Source of the DNA: Rhizobium sp. | GTDB lineage: Bacteria; Pseudomonadota; Alphaproteobacteria; Rhizobiales; Rhizobiaceae | DNA length: 64,000 nucleotides | Direction: 5' to 3' | Assembly: GCA_028290545.1 (NCBI GenBank) | Contig: JAQGJP010000039.1 | Span: 1-64,000, forward strand | In this document: one piece after another, positions 56,701 to 64,000 of the stretch | Layout of the letters: each line of letters begins with the position of its first letter | How positions within the stretch are numbered: position 1 is the stretch's first letter | Translations under genes and position numbers: made by a program | The notes under the pieces: model-generated | Told to the model about the DNA's origin: nothing | The model's input: the letters and a program-made list of their open reading frames with translations, nothing else | Databases searched by the model: none

Positions 56701-57779
56701 TATTCAGCTGCGACCTGCGGCAGGATCTTCAAACCGCCCGGCGCGGCCACAGCTGGATTGATCTTGACCAGGCTGCGGAACTTGTCGAGCAGCATGTCGC
56801 GATGATCGTCGATATTGTCCGGCAGGCAGTGGGTGAGCTGGCCACAGGAGCCGCAGACCTTGTTTTCGCAGCGGCGTCCCTCGAGATGCTGAAGACGCAG
56901 CGCATTCATCTTGTCGGAATTCCAGATCGCCTTGAGCGGCTCTGTGCGCACGTCGCCGATGATCAGCTTGCGGCCCCAATCGAGGAAGCAGGACGACACC
57001 AGGCCATCGGCATTGACGCTCATGGCGTAGAAGATGTAGGGGCAGGTGTCGGTCGGCTTGAGGGTCTGCTGGTAGATGCCCTTGTCGCCGATCTTGATCC
57101 CCGAACGCTCCTCGACATCGAAATTCGGCCAGCAGGGGGCAAAATTCTCGATGAAGATGCGATCGCAATAGTCGCCGAACGTGTCGAAGAATTCCTGGCG
57201 CTGATCCTCGGTGATCAGTTCGCCGGGGATCTTGATGGACACTTCCATATTGCCCTTGTTGGCGTCCAGCCATTTGACGCCGTCGACGAATTTCTTGAAG
57301 TCGAAATTGAAGCCGGTGAACTCCTGATAGGTTTCCTTCGTCATGCCGTCGACGGAGATGTTGATCTTGTCGAGACCCGCCTCGATCACTGGCCCCAGGC
57401 GCTCCGGTGTCAGGAAAGTGCCATTGGTGGTGGTGTCGATATAGTCGACATGGCCACTTTGCTTGGCATATCTGATCATGTCGGCAAGGCGCTTGTTGAG
57501 GAACGGCTCACCATCCTTGTACATCCGCAGGACCTTGATCGGCTTGCCGAATTCGGCGAGATCATCGATCGTCTTGGTGAACACTTCATATTTCATCGCG
57601 CCCTGATAACGGCCGGTTTCGGCGATCAGGCCGCGATGGCCCGTGGGGCAGAACGTGCATTTGAAATTGCACGAACTGGCCGGATCGACGAAAACGATGA
57701 AAGGAGTTTCGATCGGGATGACGGTCTCGAGTGCCGTCCGCCCTTCCATGTTGATCCGCGGCTTCAGTTGCGCTTTCAT
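56700..57779 (-). CDS. Radical SAM/SPASM protein
   Basis: 359 residues. The radical SAM cluster motif is CNFKCTFC with Cys36, Cys40 and Cys43, followed by a barrel (KVLRMYKDGEPFLNKRLADM, DTTTNGTFLT). A C-terminal SPASM-type domain carries further cysteines (CPYIFYAMSVNADGLVSSC, then CENKVCGSCGQLTHC). SPASM enzymes modify peptides or oxidise sugars or aminocyclitols. Coupling to a GT4 enzyme favours a glycan or lipid-linked sugar as substrate. No small peptide substrate gene is visible beside it. Confidence 0.9.
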   Translation of the reverse strand: MKAQLKPRINMEGRTALETVIPIETPFIVFVDPASSCNFKCTFCPTGHRGLIAETGRYQGAMKYEVFTKTIDDLAEFGKPIKVLRMYKDGEPFLNKRLADMIRYAKQSGHVDYIDTTTNGTFLTPERLGPVIEAGLDKINISVDGMTKETYQEFTGFNFDFKKFVDGVKWLDANKGNMEVSIKIPGELITEDQRQEFFDTFGDYCDRIFIENFAPCWPNFDVEERSGIKIGDKGIYQQTLKPTDTCPYIFYAMSVNADGLVSSCFLDWGRKLIIGDVRTEPLKAIWNSDKMNALRLQHLEGRRCENKVCGSCGQLTHCLPDNIDDHRDMLLDKFRSLVKINPAVAAPGGLKILPQVAAE

Positions 57780-57907
57780 ATGCCAATCTCTCCGGTTCCG
57801 GTCCGGTTCAAAATCCGAATCGTTCTGAACGGTGGAGATGGTGCCCCACCTCCGCGACTTGTTTCACAAGACGATGGAGCGAGGCTTGCCGAGGGTGGCG
57901 AATGGGT

Positions 57908-58210
57908 TCAATGCGCGGGAGTGATGGTAAAACGCAATCCGAGAGCCGCCAGCATCTTGGAGACAGTTTCAAGCTGCGGCTTGCCGTTTTTGGAAAGCGC
58001 GCGATAAAGGTTCTCCCTGTTGAGATCCGCATGCTCGGCAACGGCGCGGACACCACCCTCCTGAGCTTTGGCAACATTCCGAAGCGCTTCCTGAAACAGC
58101 GCGATATCGCCGTCCTCAAGGCATTCCGCCAAATATGTCGCAGCGTTCTCGGGATCGCGCAGAAGCTCATCGCGAATTTTGAAATCAAATGGTTTGCTCG
58201 GCGCAGTCAT
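57908..58210 (-). CDS. Antitoxin, HTH addiction-module antidote family
   Basis: 100 residues. It has the HTH pattern of the HigA-like antidote family (AVAEHADLNRENLYRALSKNGKPQLETVSKMLAALGL). Starts at an ATGA overlapping the toxin stop, so toxin comes first in this operon, as in HigBA-type modules. Binds the toxin and probably represses the pair. Confidence 0.92.
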   Translation of the reverse strand: MTAPSKPFDFKIRDELLRDPENAATYLAECLEDGDIALFQEALRNVAKAQEGGVRAVAEHADLNRENLYRALSKNGKPQLETVSKMLAALGLRFTITPAH

Positions 58211-58545
58211 GACTTCATTCTCCGATTATAGTCCGTGAGATACATTTCAGCCCTGGCTATGGCTTTGTCTTGTTGTTGCTTTGTCGATCCCGCCAACAGC
58301 AAAATGATTTTCTGACCGACAATGCTGAAGTAAATGCGATAACCCGGACCGTAATGGTCCCGCATTTCGAACAGGCCTTTTACACCTTTGAGATCTTTCC
58401 AATCGCCGAAATTGCCGTGCGCTGCCCGCTCCAATCTGGCAATCAGCCGGATCTGGGCCTTTGAATCCTTTAGATCCTCAATCCATGCCTGAAACGGAGC
58501 GTCGCCGGTTTCGGTAACATAGCTCTCGATTTCATATTGGCGCAT
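58207..58545 (-). CDS. Toxin, RelE/HigB-like addiction-module killer protein
   Basis: 112 residues. RelE-superfamily mRNA interferase of the addiction-module killer group: WIEDLKDSKAQIRLIARLERAAHGNFGDWKDLKGVKGL, then GPGYRIYFSIVGQKIILLLAGSTKQQQDKAI. Conserved basic residues and the YRIYF strand are present, so it looks intact. Cleaves mRNA at the ribosome if not neutralised. Located 46 bases after hisG on the same strand. Confidence 0.92.
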   Translation of the reverse strand: MRQYEIESYVTETGDAPFQAWIEDLKDSKAQIRLIARLERAAHGNFGDWKDLKGVKGLFEMRDHYGPGYRIYFSIVGQKIILLLAGSTKQQQDKAIARAEMYLTDYNRRMKS

Positions 58546-58590
58546 AAGATGGTGTAGCTAGAAAACTACACAAAGTCAAATAGCGACGGA

Positions 58591-59283
58591 TCAGACCGCC
58601 GCCTTCAGCGCCGTGACGATTTCGGCAATCCGCGCATTGCCTTCGTGATCCGATCTGCGCGCACGCACCAGGCAGGCTTCGGATCTGAGAACCACGCCGT
58701 CGGACAGTATCCTGAGGTGGTTGGCCTTCAGCGTCGAACCGGTCGAGGTGATGTCGACGATGATATCGGCCAAGCCGGCAGCCGGAGCTCCCTCCGTCGC
58801 GCCGAGGCTTTCGACGATCCGATAGAGCTGAATGCCGTGTTGCGACGAGAAGAACTGCTGCGTCAGCCGCCAGTATTTTGTGGCGATCGCAAGTCGGCGG
58901 CCGTGACGGGCGCGGAATTCCGCCGCGACATCGCCGAGATCGGCCATCGTATCGACATCGAGCCAGATTTCCGGCACGGCGACCACGACATCGGCATGGC
59001 CGAAACCGAGCCGCAGGCAGAATTCCGCGCGCTTGTCGGCCTCGGGCAGGTCCTCGCGCACCAGATCTTCGCCGGTGACGCCGAAATCGATCGATCCGGC
59101 GCCGATTTCGCGGGCGATCTCGGACGCCGAGAGAAAGGCGATCTCGATATCGTCGGCGCCTTCGATGCGACCGCGATAGGAACGGTCGTTGCCAACGGCT
59201 GATATCGTCATGCCGGCGCGCTCGAAAATCGCGGAGGCGTCGTCCTTCATCCGGCCTTTGGAGGGCAGCGCAATGGTGATCAT
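58591..59283 (-). CDS. hisG: ATP phosphoribosyltransferase, short form
   Basis: 230 residues, the catalytic short form of HisG that lacks the regulatory C-terminal domain and needs HisZ. First step of histidine synthesis. Features include [25 protein letters not shown] and the PRPP-binding [12 protein letters not shown]. Its ATG overlaps hisZ (ATGA). Confidence 0.97.
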   Translation of the reverse strand: MITIALPSKGRMKDDASAIFERAGMTISAVGNDRSYRGRIEGADDIEIAFLSASEIAREIGAGSIDFGVTGEDLVREDLPEADKRAEFCLRLGFGHADVVVAVPEIWLDVDTMADLGDVAAEFRARHGRRLAIATKYWRLTQQFFSSQHGIQLYRIVESLGATEGAPAAGLADIIVDITSTGSTLKANHLRILSDGVVLRSEACLVRARRSDHEGNARIAEIVTALKAAV

Positions 59284-60404
59284 TTGAGTTCTCCCCTCAC
59301 CTGCCCGATCCTATCGAGCCAGAGCGAGAAACCGACAGCGGGAATGTGATCCTCGGCACCCAGCAGCGTCATCATCCGGTCGAAACGGCCGCCACCGGCC
59401 AGCACGCGATGATCGCCGCGCATGGTGATTTCGAACACAAGACCGGTGTAATAATCGAGCGGCCGTCCAAATGCGGCACGCCAGGTGATATCCGACAATT
59501 TGACCCCGGCATTGGCGAACGCCGCGACCCGCGCGTCAAAACGGTTGACCGCGCCTTCCAGCGGCAGCCCGGCGCTTCTGGCAAAATCAGTTAAAACGCC
59601 CGGCGCATATTTGAGGCTGACGTTGAGTGACAGGAATTCGCGCAGCACATCGAGCTTGGCCGGATCGAGCGACGTGCCGGCGAGCGCCAGCTTGTCCTTC
59701 AGCCGCCGGGCGATATCTTTTGGCGCACGACTTGCGTTCGTAAGGTAGCCGGTTGCCTGCATCATCGTATCGATCTGGGCGATCAGCCCATCGTCATCGC
59801 CGGCTTCCAGCAGCGCCGCGATCTCCGGGCTCAGGCCGCGCACCTGTTCGGGTCTGGCGAGACGCATCATCAGCGCTTCGAGCTGTTCCTGTTCGCCAAA
59901 TGCCTGCACCAGCCGCTTCTGCCAGCCCGCCGGCAGGCCGAGGGCTGCAACGACTGCCTCGAATACCGCTTGGTCGCCGATCGTCACCGTCAGCGCCCGG
60001 CCCGGAAGCAACTGGCCGAGAATGGTCATGGCATCCGCCACCGCGCGGGCATCGGCGCCGGCGAAATCCTTGGTTCCGAGATCCTCGATGCCGGCCTGAT
60101 AGAACTCGTTGCCGCCCTCGCGGCGCTGGCGGAACACTTCGCCGAGATAGGAATAGCGTTTGGGCGTGCCGGTCGCGGTCTCGATATGCCGGAGGCAGAC
60201 CGGAATGGTGAATTCCGGCCTGAGGCAAAGGTTCTCGCCGGTCTCGCTCTGGGTCAAGAAAATGCGGCGGCGGAGATCCTCACCGGCCATGTCGAGGAAC
60301 GGCTCGGCGGGCTGGATCACCGGCGTATCGACCCGCTCGGTCTTCAGTTTCTCGAACAGCGACAGCAGTTCGGGCGCGAAATCGGGGAGGTTGATCAGGG
60401 GCAT
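59280..60404 (-). CDS. hisZ: ATP phosphoribosyltransferase regulatory subunit
   Basis: 374 residues from the ATG at 60404 (GGGAGG 7 bases upstream). A class II synthetase paralogue of HisS without charging activity; it binds histidine and activates short HisG. Visible motifs: [44 protein letters not shown] and [10 protein letters not shown]. Translationally coupled to hisG. A repeat element separates it from hisS upstream. Confidence 0.96.
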   Translation of the reverse strand: MPLINLPDFAPELLSLFEKLKTERVDTPVIQPAEPFLDMAGEDLRRRIFLTQSETGENLCLRPEFTIPVCLRHIETATGTPKRYSYLGEVFRQRREGGNEFYQAGIEDLGTKDFAGADARAVADAMTILGQLLPGRALTVTIGDQAVFEAVVAALGLPAGWQKRLVQAFGEQEQLEALMMRLARPEQVRGLSPEIAALLEAGDDDGLIAQIDTMMQATGYLTNASRAPKDIARRLKDKLALAGTSLDPAKLDVLREFLSLNVSLKYAPGVLTDFARSAGLPLEGAVNRFDARVAAFANAGVKLSDITWRAAFGRPLDYYTGLVFEITMRGDHRVLAGGGRFDRMMTLLGAEDHIPAVGFSLWLDRIGQVRGELK

Positions 60405-60421
60405 GAGATGCCTCCCCAATT

Positions 60422-60590
60422 ACCCCCCTCTGTCGCTTCGCGACATCTCCCCCTCAAGGGGGGAGAGGAGAAACTGGTTTCATCCGCTTGTGACAAAAGC
60501 ACAATCTTCTCTTGCTGCGAGAGAGTGCTACGGGCTTCTACTCTCCCCCCTTGTGGGGGAGATGCCCCGAAGGGGCGGAGGGGGGGGGAG
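60422..60590. repeat. Inverted-repeat intergenic element, copy 2
   Basis: Related to the element at 35361-35520. The left arm (60422-60452) begins ACCCCCCTCTGTCGC and matches copy 1 closely; inner hairpins CTCCCCC...GGGGGAG are present on both sides. The right arm ends in a different tail (GATGCCCCGAAGGGGCGGAG), so this copy is asymmetric or a chimera of two variants. It lies between hisS and hisZ, which are otherwise on the same strand. Confidence 0.8.
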
Positions 60591-60611
60591 ACTGCGATCG
60601 AAAGCATGAAG

Positions 60612-62255
60612 CTAGACGCTCCTGTTCCGGTCTTCGGCCTGTGCGGCCAGCATCTCTTTCACCCTGGCGACCAGATCGCTCTCCGGCACCGACACCTGCG
60701 CAACACGCGCCTCGCGCCATTCGGCATTGTCGGTGATTTCGCCCGACAGGCGCTTGCCCTCGATCAGGTCCTTGATAATCACCACTGGTGGCAAGGCATT
60801 GCCCGCTTCATCGACAGGTTTGCTTTCATTGCCGCCCTGGATGATCGCCAGCGGCGAACCGCGACGGTCGGCATATTTCAGCTGGTTGCCGAAATTCTTC
60901 GGATTGCCCTGGTACATTTCGGCACGAATGCCGGCATGGCGAAGGTTCTGGACGAATTTCTGGTAGCGGCCGAGGCTTTCGGTGTCGCGGTCCATGACGC
61001 AGACGACGACCGGGGCGATGACGTCATCGGCGCCCAACTTGCCGAGGTTTTTCAGCGCCGTCATCAGTCGCGAGACGCCGATCGAAAAACCGGTGGCTGG
61101 CACAGGCTGGCCCATGAAGCGCGACACCAGGCCATCATAACGACCGCCGCCGCCGACCGAGCCGAACACGACTTTCTCGCCCTTTTCATTGGTGACGTCG
61201 AAGGTGAGTTCGGCTTCATAGACGGGGCCGGTGTAATATTCGAGGCCACGGACAACTGAAACGTCAATTTTTATCCGCCGTGTACCATATTCGGCTGCGC
61301 GAACGAGATCGCTGATAGTTTTGAGTTCCTTGAAACCCGCGTGAGCTGGATGCTGTTCGTCGAACAGGAGCAAATAGTTGTCTAACGCCATCGGACTTGA
61401 CGGATAAACTGCAACGCCATTTGCGTTAGTAATACATTGGTCATCCGCACTCGCTGCATCTTGCACAGCAATTGACGTCGGTCCTGTTTCGCCAAATCCC
61501 ATATAAAAAGTTTCAAGGGAGTTGATCTGTGCATCGCTCAATCCTGCTCCCTTAGTAAAGTCGCCTTTTTCCAGCCCTTCACTCCAACGGCCAGCTCCAA
61601 GCAAAAGCCGCACGCCTTCGGTGCCGAACTTGTCGAGCTTGTCGATGGCGCGCAGCACATTCAGGCGATGCCCCGCATTCTCCTCACCACCCAGACCAAT
61701 GGCTTCCATCACGCCATCCAGAACCTTGCGGTTATTCACCCGGATCACATAATCCCCACGCTTGATGCCGAGCGCTTCCAGCGTATCGGCCATCATCATG
61801 CACATTTCGGCATCGGCCTGGACGCCGGCGGCGCCGACCGTGTCGGCATCGAACTGCATGAACTGGCGGAAGCGCCCCGGACCGGGCTTTTCGTTGCGGA
61901 ACACATAGCCGGCACGATAGGTGCGGTAGGGCAGCTGGATTTCCTGGAAATTTTCGGCCACGTGCCGGGAGTGCGGCGCGGTCAGGTCGTATCGGAGCGA
62001 CATCCACTTCTCTTCATCGTCCTGCAGCGAGAACACGCCCTCGTTCGGGCGGTCGGCATCAGGCAGGAATTTTCCGAGCGCATCGGTATATTCGAACAGC
62101 GGCGTCTCGACCGGATCGAATCCGTAACGCTCATAGACCTCGCGGATTTTCGCCGTCATCTCGTTGACGGCGCGGATATCGCCAGCCTCGCGATCGACAA
62201 AACCACGCGGCAGGCGCGCCTTGAGCTTCTGCGGTTTCTTCGGCTTGTCGTTCAT
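60612..62255 (-). CDS. hisS: Histidyl-tRNA synthetase
   Basis: 547 residues from the ATG at 62255; longer than the roughly 500 residues I recall for rhizobial HisS. Class II motifs are complete: [58 protein letters not shown] and [14 protein letters not shown] segment of about 100 residues (roughly 232-331, DNA 61261-61560) between the ATP-binding region and GLEYYTGP has about 48% G+C by my count and an unusual sequence ([20 protein letters not shown]), unlike the GC-rich flanks. The frame is intact, so the protein is probably functional. First gene of hisS-hisZ-hisG. Confidence 0.95.
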   Translation of the reverse strand: MNDKPKKPQKLKARLPRGFVDREAGDIRAVNEMTAKIREVYERYGFDPVETPLFEYTDALGKFLPDADRPNEGVFSLQDDEEKWMSLRYDLTAPHSRHVAENFQEIQLPYRTYRAGYVFRNEKPGPGRFRQFMQFDADTVGAAGVQADAEMCMMMADTLEALGIKRGDYVIRVNNRKVLDGVMEAIGLGGEENAGHRLNVLRAIDKLDKFGTEGVRLLLGAGRWSEGLEKGDFTKGAGLSDAQINSLETFYMGFGETGPTSIAVQDAASADDQCITNANGVAVYPSSPMALDNYLLLFDEQHPAHAGFKELKTISDLVRAAEYGTRRIKIDVSVVRGLEYYTGPVYEAELTFDVTNEKGEKVVFGSVGGGGRYDGLVSRFMGQPVPATGFSIGVSRLMTALKNLGKLGADDVIAPVVVCVMDRDTESLGRYQKFVQNLRHAGIRAEMYQGNPKNFGNQLKYADRRGSPLAIIQGGNESKPVDEAGNALPPVVIIKDLIEGKRLSGEITDNAEWREARVAQVSVPESDLVARVKEMLAAQAEDRNRSV

Positions 62256-62422
62256 GGCGGGCGATCCGGAAAATGCGGGGGTTGGTTTGCGGCCTGCTCT
62301 AACGGATTGGACAATGAGCGGCAAGAGCAATGATGCCATGCGGATCTATCGGCTGCTTGCAACCACTATGGGTTTACACTACATTCCAGGAGTGAGGGAC
62401 GGGCTTTCGCCGCCCCTCTTTA

Positions 62423-62512
62423 CTAGAATGAAAAAAGGATGCGGATCACGAGGGACCAGCTCGTCCGCGTCCTCTTCACTTCCAGCGTGATGCGTATTGG
62501 CAAATGCCACAT
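62423..62512 (-). CDS. 29-codon small ORF with perfect Shine-Dalgarno
   Basis: Encodes 29 residues (MWHLPIRITLEVKRTRTSW, then SLVIRILFSF). AGGAGG (62520-62525) lies exactly 7 bases before the ATG, the best ribosome site in this stretch. The peptide is basic with hydrophobic ends and could associate with the membrane. It lies 168 bases upstream of hisS on the same strand, with a GC-rich dyad just after the stop. Only one His codon, so it is not a his-type attenuator leader. Confidence 0.45.
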   Translation of the reverse strand: MWHLPIRITLEVKRTRTSWSLVIRILFSF

Positions 62513-62692
62513 AGCAACACCTCCTAGTTCGACAGCGAGGCTGACGCCACAGCCAGGGGAGCCATCTCCCCTGGTCGCACCGGCTGGTCTCGGCGCTGCT
62601 GCTTTTGCCATCGAACAAACTTTTATTTCATCTGTCCGCATGCTCGGCAATATGCTTTATCAACGACAGATTGTTGTGATTGTCGCGCCAAC

Positions 62693-63463
62693 ATGCTCCT
62701 CGAAGCCCTGAATTTTGCCGCTACTTATCTGATTTCGCCACGGAAGCGCGCGGGCGAAATCAATTCGTCCGTGACGCTCTGGGCGCGGGCTCGGCGCTGT
62801 TCCAAGGACTGGGCACAGCATGAGGCGAATTCCAAGGCCTTCATTCTCCAGGCGATAGACACCCTGCCGCAGCGACGGGTCGCGGTCGTGCTCGGCTCCG
62901 GCCTGTTGCGCGACGTGCCGATCGAGGCGCTGTCGAAGCGGTTCCGCGAGGTCCGGCTCTACGATCTGCAGCATCTCGCCAGCGTGCGTGCCTGGACGGC
63001 GATGAGGGGCCTGCGCAACCTCAGCTTCGAGAACCGCGATCTTTCGGGATATAGAGCAGGGGCCGGGCCGCTGGCATTCCTGCAAAGCGTGCCGGATATC
63101 GATCTGGTCATCTCGGCCAATCTGCTGTCGCAGATCGGCGTCGGCATAAGCCGGCTGGTCAAGAGCGAGCCGGGTTTGCCGGAGGATAGCGTGGCGAGGC
63201 TGATCGAGGCGCATATCGACGGCCTGTCAGCGCTTGCGGCCCGGACATGCCTGATCACCGATGTGTCCTACGAGGTGATCGACAGATCAGGAAAAGTGCT
63301 GGAACGCGACGACCTGATGCATGGCGTCACCCTGCCCGCTCATCAACTCGAGTGGCAATGGCCGGTGGCACCTTTGGGCGAGCTCGATCCGAATTATCGG
63401 GCCGTGCACCGGGTGATGGCAACTATGCCGGCACAGGCCTCCCCGGCACGACCGCTTCCCTGA
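62693..63463 (+). CDS. Conserved-looking protein of unknown function
   Basis: 256 residues. The core VAVVLGSGLLRDVPIEALS with RLYDLQHL and LVISANLLSQIGVGI looks like a Rossmann-type fold with a degenerate SAM or nucleotide-binding loop; several methyltransferases share this order, but the glycine motif is not complete. No signal peptide or membrane helix. No clear ribosome site before the ATG. It overlaps the convergent MFS gene by 41 bases. I do not recognise the family. Confidence 0.7.
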   Translation: MLLEALNFAATYLISPRKRAGEINSSVTLWARARRCSKDWAQHEANSKAFILQAIDTLPQRRVAVVLGSGLLRDVPIEALSKRFREVRLYDLQHLASVRAWTAMRGLRNLSFENRDLSGYRAGAGPLAFLQSVPDIDLVISANLLSQIGVGISRLVKSEPGLPEDSVARLIEAHIDGLSALAARTCLITDVSYEVIDRSGKVLERDDLMHGVTLPAHQLEWQWPVAPLGELDPNYRAVHRVMATMPAQASPARPLP

Positions 63464-64000
63464 TCGGGATATGAACGACTGCGGCGAACAGGCCGAGCGC
63501 CACGCCAATCCACCAGACCGGATCGTAGGTGCCGAAGCGATCATAGAGGTAGCCGCCCAGCCAGACGCCCAGGAACGAGCCGATCTGGTGGGAGAAGAAC
63601 ACGATACCGCCCAGAAGACCCAGATGCCGCGTGCCGAACATGATGGCGACCAGGCCATTGGTCGGCGGCACGGTCGATAGCCAGAGCAGGCCCATGACGC
63701 TGGAGAAGATGATCACCGAAAGCGGCGTTACCGGCAGCAGGATGAAGATTGTCACCGCGATCGAACGACCGACATAGATCAGCGCCAGGAACCAGGGCTT
63801 TGAATAGGTCTGGCCGATGACGCCGGCGGCCAGCGAACCGATGATGTTGAAGCCGCCGATCAACAGCATTCCGAGCACCGCATAACGCGGCTCGATGCCT
63901 ATATCGAGCAGGTAGGCCGGGAAATGCGCGGTGATGAACGCAACCTGGAAGCCGCAGACGAAGAAGCCCGAAATCAGCAACAAATAGGACCGGTGGCCGA
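63423..64000 (-). CDS. MFS transporter, C-terminal part (5' end beyond the window)
   Basis: 192 codons visible, open through the right edge. The fragment has about six membrane helices (for example FQVAFITAHFPAYLLDIGI, YAVLGMLLIGGFNIIGSLAAG, GIVFFSHQIGSFLGVWLGG) and the cytoplasmic loop GQTYSK, consistent with the second half of a major facilitator such as an oxalate/formate- or monocarboxylate-type carrier. Substrate cannot be read. Confidence 0.88.
   Translation of the reverse strand, partial: GHRSYLLLISGFFVCGFQVAFITAHFPAYLLDIGIEPRYAVLGMLLIGGFNIIGSLAAGVIGQTYSKPWFLALIYVGRSIAVTIFILLPVTPLSVIIFSSVMGLLWLSTVPPTNGLVAIMFGTRHLGLLGGIVFFSHQIGSFLGVWLGGYLYDRFGTYDPVWWIGVALGLFAAVVHIPIREAVVPGRPVPA

Noticed and set aside
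57800-58231. Plus-strand frames opposite the antitoxin gene
   Set aside because: Shadows of the antitoxin and radical SAM upstream region; no ribosome sites.
62423-62512. His-operon attenuator leader peptide before hisS
   Set aside because: The 29-residue ORF has a single His codon, so ribosome stalling on histidine shortage is not supported.

Overview
The window looks like chromosome from an alphaproteobacterium of the order Rhizobiales, most likely family Rhizobiaceae; I cannot fix the genus. The evidence is high G+C coding DNA, a waaA/lpxK/DUF2093/mutL lipid A neighbourhood, short-form HisG with HisZ next to HisS, groESL under a perfect CIRCE operator, a CtrA-type TTAA-N7-TTAA box, a MutL with an intact endonuclease motif, and Rhizobiaceae-like intergenic palindromic repeats. 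I found no rRNA, tRNA, CRISPR array, insertion sequence or prophage. Both ends cut genes: an APH/aminotransferase fusion on the left and an MFS transporter on the right.

Layout. 0-12 kb is mostly translation and RNA maturation (ileS, tadA, rluB, rsmD) plus a lipoprotein, a patatin phospholipase and mscL. 12-25 kb holds a very large SSF-fused hybrid histidine kinase, mutL, and the lipid A/Kdo cluster (lpxK, a HAD phosphatase, waaA, DUF4170, a CysQ-like phosphatase, pmbA). A small TetR/VOC/NTF2-like cassette sits inside that cluster. 25-30 kb has a Kef-type antiporter with a TrkA-N domain, then a kinase-less PAS/receiver protein preceded by a CtrA-like box, and a GGDEF-EAL protein whose cyclase half is degenerate and whose phosphodiesterase half is intact. 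30-37 kb has a truncated porin, a LysR regulator divergent from an mttB-type methyltransferase and a flavin oxidoreductase with one missing Fe-S cysteine, and an aminotransferase, with two different inverted-repeat elements flanking the aminotransferase.

37-47.4 kb is a compact surface-glycan locus. RfbF, RfbG, an RmlC-like epimerase, a TylCIII/NovU-type C-methyltransferase and an NAD-dependent ketoreductase together predict a CDP-activated, C-methyl-branched 6-deoxyhexose. Around them are two paralogous family-2 glycosyltransferases with a shared C-terminal module, a CmcI-type methyltransferase and two FkbM methyltransferases that each carry an extra N-terminal Rossmann-like module. After DoxX, a glutathione transferase, groESL, a HAD protein and ribF, a second glycan patch (54.4-57.8 kb) has a third, divergent copy of the same glycosyltransferase family, a GT4 enzyme and a radical SAM/SPASM protein.

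57.9-64 kb has a type II toxin-antitoxin pair beside hisG, the hisS-hisZ-hisG set split by a repeat element, a 29-codon ORF with a perfect Shine-Dalgarno sequence, an unrecognised protein and the MFS fragment. The hisS gene contains an internal segment of about 300 bp with clearly lower G+C. The least conventional material is the glycan locus with its three-member glycosyltransferase family and fused FkbM proteins, the hisS mosaic, and the mttB/flavin oxidoreductase pair. These are inferences from reading the sequence; no database search was run.
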